Shown in pieces: positions 1 through 7,416 of a stretch of 64,000 nucleotides of DNA. The notes beneath the pieces are model-generated. The model was given only the letters and a program-made list of their open reading frames with translations, did not search any database and was not told where the DNA came from. Origin of the DNA: an uncultured Planctomycetaceae bacterium (GTDB taxonomy: Bacteria; Planctomycetota; Planctomycetia; Planctomycetales; Planctomycetaceae); the NCBI GenBank assembly GCA_943787265.1, contig CALSLT010000008.1:1-64000 (forward strand), given 5' to 3'. Position 1 is the stretch's first letter; every line of letters starts with the position of its first letter. The translations under genes were made by a program, and so were the position numbers.

Positions 1-537
1 GAAATAGGTACTCGCGTCAAATCTCTGAAACCACGCTTCGAATGCAGGAGTCTCTTTGATGATCTTGCACGCGTCCTTCATCACTTCCAGGCCAAAGAAC
101 ACCATACCGACGCCCATCAGCGCCATGGCCCAGTATCGCCAGCGATCACCCTTTGAAAAAAGATAGACAAACGCCGATCCTCCCAGCAGGGGAAGTCCGT
201 ACTTGCCAATCTTGAGGACAAGAATCCAGCCGGTAATCGTGGTGCCGATGTTGGCTCCCATAATCACGCCAATGGCCTGGCCCAACTGCATGACACCGCT
301 GTTTACAAAGCCAATGACCATGACCGTTGTCACGGAACTCGACTGCACAACACAGGTCACAACCACACCGACGGTGGTGGCAAGAATTCGGTGATTGGTG
401 ACTGCTCCAATCATACGCCGCAAGCTGTTGCCGGCGACTGCCTGCATGCCGTCCGACATGTGCTTCATGCCGAGCAGGAAAATGCCGAGTCCGCCGATAA
501 TTTCACAGGCCAGTTTGATAAACGATGCAGCGTCCAA
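1..537 (-). CDS. Na+/phosphate cotransporter, NptA/PF02690 family (C-terminus beyond window)
   Basis: Membrane protein expected to import phosphate with sodium. The reverse strand reads open from about 537 to the window edge. It shows the family's first repeat: a hydrophobic start (GGLGIFLLGMKHMSDGMQ), the signature VVQSSSVTTVMVIGF with its QSSS motif, and MGANIGTTITGW, followed by two more hydrophobic stretches. The QSSS and GANIGTT motifs are hallmarks of the family, so the family call is firm. No ATG lies upstream of the first membrane segment. The TTG at 537 is my best start, and the frame stays open further upstream, so the N-terminus is uncertain. About 180 residues are visible; the rest, perhaps including a PhoU-like tail, lies outside. 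It lies 239 bases downstream of a PhoR-like kinase on the same strand, which fits phosphate-starvation control. Confidence 0.85.
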   Translation of the reverse strand, partial: MDAASFIKLACEIIGGLGIFLLGMKHMSDGMQAVAGNSLRRMIGAVTNHRILATTVGVVVTCVVQSSSVTTVMVIGFVNSGVMQLGQAIGVIMGANIGTTITGWILVLKIGKYGLPLLGGSAFVYLFSKGDRWRYWAMALMGVGMVFFGLEVMKDACKIIKETPAFEAWFQRFDASTYF

Positions 538-776
538 ATTACCACGTCCCTGGGAATGTGAGGAATTTGCGAATGGTTTGCTAAGCGGCGGGATTCTATG
601 GAATCCAAGCTGTACTTCAACAAGGTGGGCGATTCATTTTGCCAGCGCGTCCTGGTGGTGCCTTGGCAACGGAACCAGATACCTGACTCGGCGGCCGCAA
701 CGCATCTAGTTCTGCCCGGATCTATGCCGATTTCAAAGAATTCGAAGTGGAAAGCTGTATCTGAGAATGTCGACTT

Positions 777-2585
777 TCAGTTTTCGGATATGCCCGTAAA
801 TTCGTCTGTCCAAAGCGGGATTCTGAGCTTAAACGTGCTGCCAATGCCGACTTCACTTTCCAGAGTGACTTCGCCATCAAACGCACTCACCAGGTGTTTG
901 ACAATCGCTAGACCAAGCCCCGTTCCACCGATCTCGCGCGTCCGAGCTCGATCGGCCCTGAAGAATCGCTCAAAGATTCGAGACTGGTTTTCTCGAGAAA
1001 TCCCTACGCCCGTGTCACAAACTGAAATCTCGGCATGCGTCCCGTCGCGACTCCACGACACGAACACACTCCCGCCTTCCGGAGTGTACTTGAGGCCGTT
1101 GCTCAGCAAGTTCTCGATGATCGTTCGAAACGCTCGTTTGTCGGCCGTTACGTTGATGTGCTCAATATCGGACTCGACTTTCAGTTCGACCCGACGCGAC
1201 TCCGCCAGCGACCCCAGCTCGTCGACCACTGACTCAACTACGAGCCGAATCGGCACGGACGTCAGGTCAAATGCCTGTTCTCGTGACTCGATTCTGGCGA
1301 GTTGGAGCAGGTCTTCGATCAGATCGTGCAGTCTGTTTCCCTGTTCGTCGATTCGCGTCAGGAATCGGCGTGCGAAGTCGGGGTCTTCGATAGCTCCATC
1401 GAGCAAAGTTTCAGCCGATGTCTGAATGATCGTCAGTGGAGTCTTCAGTTCATGCGAAACGTTCGACGAGAACTCTCTGCGAATATTCTCCAGACGGCGG
1501 AGTTCGGTGACATCGTGAAAGACCAGCACGACGCCGGGACATGGGTCTTCCGCGAGTGGCGTCGCTTCGATCTCGACGATGGTTTCGTTCCGGGGAAGCT
1601 GGCATTCAACAGAACGTTCCAGGCCGGACATGGCCTGCCGAACGACAGTCTTCACCGTGTCGTTACGGACACTCTCCCAGACCGGGCGTCCAATCAGTTC
1701 CCGGTCTCCGACGTCAAGCAAGAGACGAGCTGCTTCGTTAGCGAACAGAATATTTTCGTCGTTGTCGACAGCGACGACTCCTTCGACCATCGATCCAAAT
1801 ACTGTCGAAAGAAGCTGACTGCTTTCCCTCAGTTCGAGGCTCGTCTGATTCAGCTCAAACATGCGAGCTGACAGGTCATGGCTCATCGTGTTGAACGCTT
1901 CGGCGAGCGAGCCCAGCTCGTCCCGCCGATCGATCTGTACCACTTGCTGCAGCTCACCGGCCGCGATGGCGTTGGCCGCTGTTTTGAGCGTCGTCAGTGG
2001 CTGGATGATTCGCTGAAGGATCAGAAACATCGGAGCCAACGCCAGCAGACTGACCGCGACGAAAGTTCCGACGACCAGTTGTTGTACGAAGTCGATCTCA
2101 GCTTCAACCGCGTCCAACGCGACCGACAGGCGGACGTATCCGACCGGCGTTGATTCGTCGCCGACCCGGAGCGCCAGATACAGCATAGAAATCCCAAGCG
2201 TCGGACTGACTCGCTGCGCGGTTCCACTACCGGCTCCCCGGGCCTGGACGATTTCCGGCCGATCGGCGTGGTTTTCCATCGTTGCAGGATCACGTTCCGA
2301 GTCCTCAGCAACAACGCCGTCATCTTTGATCAGAGTGATTCGACTTCTGTTCTCCTTCGCGATCGTGTCGATGGCTGCGGTCAGATTGGAATGCCGAGAT
2401 CCGTCAAACGAACCGTCAAGCAGGCGAACCATCGTCATCGCGGAATCATGAAGCCGCCGCGATTCCTGTTGGAAAGCGATGTCACGCAACCGCCCGCCGA
2501 GAATTGTCACGACGGACGCTGCCGTCACGGCCGAAAGCAACGCGTAAACGCAGAACAGTTTCCAGAAGAGACGCGATGAGAGCAC
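777..2585 (-). CDS. PhoR-like membrane sensor histidine kinase (HAMP-PAS-HisKA-HATPase)
   Basis: Two-component sensor of 602 residues. Membrane helices lie near residues 10-30 and 168-190 and flank an extracytoplasmic sensor region. HAMP follows (about 190-245), then a PAS domain (about 255-365), HisKA with phosphoacceptor H378 in NVSHELKTPL, and a HATPase domain with N box NLLSNGLKYTP (N496), G1 box DTGVGIS and G2 box GGTGLGLAI. The PAS plus HisKA layout is that of PhoR, and the Na/Pi cotransporter downstream supports a phosphate role; both points are inference. No response regulator is adjacent: upstream lies a divergent DUF1501 gene after a 208-base gap. It could therefore be an orphan kinase whose PhoB partner is elsewhere. 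Confidence 0.85.
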   Translation of the reverse strand: MLSSRLFWKLFCVYALLSAVTAASVVTILGGRLRDIAFQQESRRLHDSAMTMVRLLDGSFDGSRHSNLTAAIDTIAKENRSRITLIKDDGVVAEDSERDPATMENHADRPEIVQARGAGSGTAQRVSPTLGISMLYLALRVGDESTPVGYVRLSVALDAVEAEIDFVQQLVVGTFVAVSLLALAPMFLILQRIIQPLTTLKTAANAIAAGELQQVVQIDRRDELGSLAEAFNTMSHDLSARMFELNQTSLELRESSQLLSTVFGSMVEGVVAVDNDENILFANEAARLLLDVGDRELIGRPVWESVRNDTVKTVVRQAMSGLERSVECQLPRNETIVEIEATPLAEDPCPGVVLVFHDVTELRRLENIRREFSSNVSHELKTPLTIIQTSAETLLDGAIEDPDFARRFLTRIDEQGNRLHDLIEDLLQLARIESREQAFDLTSVPIRLVVESVVDELGSLAESRRVELKVESDIEHINVTADKRAFRTIIENLLSNGLKYTPEGGSVFVSWSRDGTHAEISVCDTGVGISRENQSRIFERFFRADRARTREIGGTGLGLAIVKHLVSAFDGEVTLESEVGIGSTFKLRIPLWTDEFTGISEN

Positions 2586-2793
2586 GACTTCATATTCCGA
2601 TTCAAGCAGGTCCAGTCAGGTCGCGGGAACATGAGGAGCTGCATTGACAATGTCAACGCGGCAGCCATTTCGGACCGACAACACATCAACTGATGTGGAT
2701 ACTCCGTGGCGTTTCTGCAACGATCGAGCAAGGATGTCGCGTCTTCGCTGAGAACCCTGTTCAGTCGAACGAGCCATCGCTCGGAAATACCGA

Positions 2794-4147
2794 ATGATCA
2801 ACTCATTGATTAGCCGTCGTGGATTTATGCAGGTCGGAGCGTTGGCTCTGGGCGGGCTGACATTGCCGGAAATCCTGGCCGCGAAAGAGGCTTCAGGGGC
2901 CGGCGATTCAGACACGTCCGTGATCATGCTCTATCAGCATGGCGGCGCATCGCAGTTGGAAACGTACGATCTGAAACCCAACGCGCCGACGTCGTACCGC
3001 AGCGTGTTCAATCCGATCCCGACCAACGTCCCGGGCATGGATATTTGCGAGCTGTTTCCGTTGCAGGCAAAGATGGCCCACCGGTTCTCTATCGTCCGTT
3101 CGCTGCATCACGACGTGGGCATTCACAGCGATGGTGGAATTGTCGCTCTGACCGGCAAGCGGCCGACAGTTCTCGACCCGACATCGCAATCGAAGAGCGA
3201 GCATCCGGACTTCGGCTCGGTGACGTGTGCCGTGAACGGGTTCTCCGCGAAAGTGATGCCGCCGTACGTCGCGATTCCCCGGGCACCGTACATGACCCGG
3301 CCGACGTATCTGGGCCTGCACCGTTCCGCCTTCGAAACAGGCGACCCGAATTCCAAGAGTTATCAGCCGCCGCAAGTGAAGCTGGCGGTCGGTCGCGACG
3401 GGAAATTTCTCGCTCAACGAAAGTCGTTGTTGCAGAAGTTCGATCGGCTGCGCAGCAACCTGGACACCCGAGGCCAGCTGGAAGGAACCGACCGATTCCG
3501 AGACATGGCCTTCGAGCTGATGACCAGTCCGCCACGTCGCGAAGGCATTTGCGATTGATCAGGAACCCGACGCGCTGCGTGACCGCTATGGCCGCAACGA
3601 GTGGGGACAGTCGTGTCTGCTCGCCAGACGGCTGGCGGAATCCGGGACGTCGGTGGTCAATATTTACTTCAACACGCCGAAGTCCGGACCGGAATTCACC
3701 AACTGGGACGACCACATCTCGAACGCTGGTCGACCGGGGCACTTTGCGAAGTACATGCGAGTCCGCCTGCCGTACATGGATCAGGCACTATCGGCGTTGA
3801 TCGACGACATCTTCACTCGGAACCTTGACCAGAAGATTCTGGTTGTCGTTGTCGGCGAGTTTGGACGCACGCCCCGCTTGAGCACAAACACCACGGGGGT
3901 CGGTCGCAATCACTGGCCGCAGGCTTATTCGGCGTTGTTGTCCGGCGGCGGGCTTCGCATGGGACAGGTCATCGGTGCGACAAACAGCAAAGCCGAGTAC
4001 CCGGCTGAGCAGCCGCACACACCTCAGGATCTGCTGGCAACCATTTACCGGCATCTGGGCATTGATCCTTCATCAACACTGACTGACCATTCCGGACGTC
4101 CAGTCTACATCCTGGATTCGGGCAGACCGATCGCCGATCTGATTTGA
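2794..4147 (+). pseudogene. DUF1501 family exported protein, broken by a +1 frameshift
   Basis: DUF1501 proteins are Tat-exported members of the alkaline-phosphatase-like superfamily, abundant in planctomycetes and of unknown activity. The first frame (2794-3558) has a Tat motif SRRGFMQVG and the conserved LKPNAPTSYRSVFNPIPTNV region, then stops early. The second frame, from about 3530 to 4147, continues the family sequence: DALRDRYGRNEWGQSCLLAR, then VVVVGEFGRTPR, then GRNHW. Set against the intact paralogue at 4297-5721, the two parts join if one C is removed at about 3532-3533 (ccgcc to ccgc). With that base deleted the protein would be about 450 residues, the normal length. Either the gene is inactive or the base is a sequencing error. 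No DUF1549/DUF1553 cytochrome partner is adjacent. Confidence 0.85.
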
Positions 4148-4216
4148 GTCATTCCAGCGGCCAGCTGTTGAACAACCTTAAACCTGAATCGTTCCGCTTC
4201 GCTTCGAATTAACTTG

Positions 4217-4260
4217 TTTTGCACTTTGCACCTTTCATTTCTCACTTTGCATTCTTTGCG
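4217..4260. repeat. pyrimidine-rich imperfect CTTTGCA repeat tract
   Basis: Between two DUF1501 genes, the plus strand carries irregular short units of the type TTTTGCA, CTTTGCA, CTTTCAT, CTTTGCA, CTTTGCG. Base composition shifts to T and C compared with the coding flanks. On the minus strand it reads as GTGCAAAG/AATGCAAAG-like units, which in an overlapping minus frame give a CKVRNERCKVQ-like peptide. I regard that peptide as spurious. I recall similar tracts in other bacterial genomes, but their function is unknown to me. Confidence 0.5.
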
Positions 4261-4296
4261 ATTGCCACTCAATAGTTTTCTGAGGTCCTCCTCGAC

Positions 4297-5721
4297 ATGT
4301 TCTCTCTGTTTCCCGCCAACCACCATAAAAAATCAGCCACACGCCGTGATGCGTTGAAGGCTGGCGTGCTTGGGTCACTCGGTGCGGCGGTGCCGTTTGG
4401 GCAGCATGCCATTGCTGGTTCGCAGAGAACTCACCCCGCGACGGCGAAACGCTGTATCTACATCTTTTTGTGCGGAGGACCATCGCAGCTTGACATGTGG
4501 GATCTGAAGCCGGACGCGCCGGATTCGATCCGCGGACCGTTCCAGCCGATTGATACCAACGTGCCAGGAATGCAGATTGGCGACCTGTTGCCGATGACCT
4601 CTCAGCAGGCGGACAAGTTCTCTATCATCCGCTCGATGATGCACACTTCGACGTCGCATGATGTCGGCATCAAGTACACGCTGCTGGCGGATTCGACGAC
4701 ACCTGGCCCCGCTTATCCACCAAAGCGAACGGACCACCCTGGCATGGGCGCCATCGTTCGCAGTCTGGCCGGCGACACCGGCCGGTTGCCGGCATGGGTC
4801 ACGGTACCTCGGCCATTCACAACGGGCTCCCGTTTCTACCGGGGACAGACCGGAGGCTTTCTGGGAGCTGCACACGATCCGTTTCTGCTGAACGAGGCGA
4901 AGCTCGACTCGCTGGCCGACAAGACGTTCCGCATCGACGCGCTCGACACGCCCGAAGCCGTCGACACTGACCGCTTCGCCGATCGCCGCGATCTGCTCAA
5001 GTCGATTGATGGGCAGGCGGAGTCAGTCATCGCCTCCGCAAAATCGGACCAGATTCGGCGACAGTACGATAAGGCGTTCGACCTGGTGGCTTCGCAGGAC
5101 GTTCGCGGAGCGTTCGATCTTGATCGCGAGCCGGAAAAACTCCGAGATCGCTACGGCCGCAATGAGTATGGCCAAAGCTTTCTGCTTGCGCGTCGGCTTG
5201 TCGAATCGGGCGTTCAATACGTCAACGTATTCTGGACTTACTATGGAAAGGATGGTTGCCAGTTTAATCTGTGGGACAATCACGGCAGCGACAAGGAAGT
5301 CTGCGGCGGCCACAACCGCGGCGTCGACATGATCAAGGGCGAATATTGCTGCCCGTCTTTTGACCGTGCTTACTCAGCGTTACTGGACGATCTTTCGGAC
5401 AGAGGCATTCTTGACGACACGCTGGTCGTCGTCACCGGCGAGTTCGGACGGACGCCGAAGATCAACAAGAACGCAGGCCGAGACCACTGGTGCTCTTGCT
5501 ACTCGTCCGTGCTAGCCGGTGGCGGAGTCAAAGGCGGAACAGTCTTCGGAGCCAGCGATGCTCAGGCGGCCTACGTCAAAGAATCACCCGTTCGACCAGA
5601 AGACCTCGGAGCAACCATTCTTCACGCATTTGGATTTCCGCCCGAAGCTGAAATCCTCGAACCGACGGGCCGCCCGGTAAGAAGCTCACCCGGTTCGCCG
5701 GTGACTGAGCTGTTTTCGTAG
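4297..5721 (+). CDS. DUF1501 family Tat-exported protein
   Basis: Intact 474-residue member of DUF1501 (alkaline-phosphatase-like clan). The N-terminus has a twin-arginine motif (TRRDALKAGVLGS) and a short hydrophobic stretch ending near AIAG, so export by Tat is likely. Conserved blocks follow: IFLCGGPSQLDMWDLKPDAP, TNVPGMQIGDLLP, DRYGRNEYGQSF, VVTGEFGRTP and GRDHW. The last two are probably the metal-site region, by analogy with the clan. The biochemical activity is not established. Such genes usually stand next to DUF1549/DUF1553 cytochrome-like genes; here the neighbours are only other DUF1501 copies. It is preceded by a T/C-rich repeat tract and converges with the next DUF1501 gene, only 29 bases away. 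Confidence 0.9.
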   Translation: MFSLFPANHHKKSATRRDALKAGVLGSLGAAVPFGQHAIAGSQRTHPATAKRCIYIFLCGGPSQLDMWDLKPDAPDSIRGPFQPIDTNVPGMQIGDLLPMTSQQADKFSIIRSMMHTSTSHDVGIKYTLLADSTTPGPAYPPKRTDHPGMGAIVRSLAGDTGRLPAWVTVPRPFTTGSRFYRGQTGGFLGAAHDPFLLNEAKLDSLADKTFRIDALDTPEAVDTDRFADRRDLLKSIDGQAESVIASAKSDQIRRQYDKAFDLVASQDVRGAFDLDREPEKLRDRYGRNEYGQSFLLARRLVESGVQYVNVFWTYYGKDGCQFNLWDNHGSDKEVCGGHNRGVDMIKGEYCCPSFDRAYSALLDDLSDRGILDDTLVVVTGEFGRTPKINKNAGRDHWCSCYSSVLAGGGVKGGTVFGASDAQAAYVKESPVRPEDLGATILHAFGFPPEAEILEPTGRPVRSSPGSPVTELFS

Positions 5722-5750
5722 TCCGGTGAGTAAGAGACGCCCAGCGTGAA

Positions 5751-7124
5751 TTAGATCAGTTCGTGCATTGGCTCGACGCCGTCATCGACGAGGTATCTCG
5801 GTGTGCCGCCCTGGTCGAATATTCGAACGGCTCCGGTGTCGAGGCCTGCGTTCTTGTAGAGCGTCGCGAAGACTTCCTGAAACTTAACCGGGCGTTCGAC
5901 GGCGTGCTCGCCCATTCGATTCGTACGGCCGATGACCTGTCCCGTTCGCATTCCGCCACCAGCCATCATGGCGCACGAAACTCGTGGCCAGTGATCGCGG
6001 CTGTTGTTCTTGTTGATTCTTGGAGTCCGACCGAATTCGCCCCACACGACGACGGACACGTCCTGGTCGAGCCCTCGTTCGTGCAGATCTGTGACCAGAG
6101 CTGACAGTCCTTGATCCAGCAGTGGGAATTCCTGACGCGACCGTGGGTAGTTCATACCGTCTCCGCCGTGCCAGTCCCAGCGGCTGTAGTTAAGCGAAAC
6201 GTATCGCGCTCCGGCTTCGACCAGTCGACGAGCGATGCAGAAGTTTTCGATCATTTTCGGAGCGCCATCACGCTGGAATTTCTCGTCGCTCTTGCCGTAC
6301 CGCGCGACGACTTCTGGATCTTCTTTGGAAAGATCGAGCGCGTCAGCAAGGTTGGATGTTGCCAGGATCCCCATCGCCTTTTGCGAATAGATATCCATGC
6401 TCTCCATCACGCCGGTCGTATCAGTCGCTCGTTTGAAATTGTCGATCGATCGAACAAGCTGATCGCGGTCTCGCAGACGTTCCAGCGAGATTCCCTGAAG
6501 GACCATGCTTTCGTTACTGCTGCGAGCTTTACGTCCAACAAGATTAAACGGACTGTTCGCGACTCCGAGGAATCCGCCGTCGCCGGTTTCGCCCCACGTT
6601 CGGTTTCCGGTTGTGTACATCAGCGAAACGTTCGGCGGCACGGCGTTGTTGACCGACCCCTGCAAACGTGAAACCCACGCTCCAGCGGCCGGCCAGCCTC
6701 CGGGAGGCTGACGATCCCCGCGTCGGTGACCGGTCATGCACTGATAGCCGTCGTGTCTGCCGTCTGCGTCGGAGATCGTTCGAACCGGCACGAACTTATC
6801 CATCATCTGCGCCATCTTCGGGAACAGCTCGCAGATTTCGATTCCCGGCACGTTAGTCGCGATCGGCCGAAAGTCACCACGGACTTCGGCTGGGGCATCA
6901 GGTTTCAGATCCCACAGGTCCATGTGAGACGGGCCGCCCGGCATGTAGATATTGATAATCGCTTTATGCGAAGACTTCGCTCCGGCTTCGGCTTCAGCTC
7001 GAAGCACATTCGATAGCCCGACTCCACCAAGAGCCATGCCGCCAACAGTCAAAAAGCTGCGACGCGAGTATTGATCACAAAGCCGGCTGGAGCGGCGGTC
7101 TGAAGGTCCGAATATCGTCAACAT
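5751..7124 (-). CDS. DUF1501 family Tat-exported protein
   Basis: Third DUF1501 copy, 457 residues and complete. A Tat motif, YSRRSFLTVGGMALGG, sits at about residues 20-35, with a signal region ending near LRAEAEAG. Conserved blocks are INIYMPGGPSHMDLWDLKPD, ATNVPGIEICELFP, VVVWGEFGRTPRINKNNSRD and AMMAGGGMRTGQVIG. It converges tail to tail with the gene ending at 5721. It is clearly divergent from the other two copies, so these are paralogues and not a recent tandem duplication. The activity is unknown. A 290-base region separates it from the divergent RND gene. Confidence 0.9.
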   Translation of the reverse strand: MLTIFGPSDRRSSRLCDQYSRRSFLTVGGMALGGVGLSNVLRAEAEAGAKSSHKAIINIYMPGGPSHMDLWDLKPDAPAEVRGDFRPIATNVPGIEICELFPKMAQMMDKFVPVRTISDADGRHDGYQCMTGHRRGDRQPPGGWPAAGAWVSRLQGSVNNAVPPNVSLMYTTGNRTWGETGDGGFLGVANSPFNLVGRKARSSNESMVLQGISLERLRDRDQLVRSIDNFKRATDTTGVMESMDIYSQKAMGILATSNLADALDLSKEDPEVVARYGKSDEKFQRDGAPKMIENFCIARRLVEAGARYVSLNYSRWDWHGGDGMNYPRSRQEFPLLDQGLSALVTDLHERGLDQDVSVVVWGEFGRTPRINKNNSRDHWPRVSCAMMAGGGMRTGQVIGRTNRMGEHAVERPVKFQEVFATLYKNAGLDTGAVRIFDQGGTPRYLVDDGVEPMHELI

Positions 7125-7416
7125 GGGCGGAGACCTGGGAAGGAATTGTCGGGTGGGGCGTCGTTCAGGTTATCGGCGTGAAAGTCGACCGTTCATGATA
7201 CGGCTGCTCGGAATTTTGCGTCAATATATTGGACTCGATCCATGAGAATCATGTCACACCAATTGAGATGCTCACAGCTTCTTCGCGACGGCGGGCAGGC
7301 TCGTCCGCCTTGCATAGTTGAGTCTTGAGTTCGATCATTGGTCGGCAACTCAATCGCTGGCGAGTCTGTCTTCACGATCAAATACGACAACCGAAGCGTC
7401 GGAGAAACTTTCACAC
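7125..7416. other. divergent intergenic region, no gene seen
   Basis: This gap lies between a minus-strand DUF1501 gene and the plus-strand RND exporter and must hold both promoters. A minus reading frame of 73 codons (7193-7414) crosses it but has no recognisable features and overlaps the exporter's upstream region, so I do not call it. An in-frame TTG at 7318 could extend the exporter by 33 residues, but the extension is polar and unlike a transporter N-terminus. Confidence 0.4.

Noticed and set aside
4105..4326. Minus frame of 73 codons with a CKVRNERCKVQ peptide
   Set aside because: It arises from the CTTTGCA-type repeat tract on the other strand and overlaps two genes' ends; it is a known kind of spurious frame.
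7193..7414. 73-codon minus frame in the gap upstream of the RND exporter
   Set aside because: No motif, weak start, and it overlaps the exporter's promoter and 5' region.
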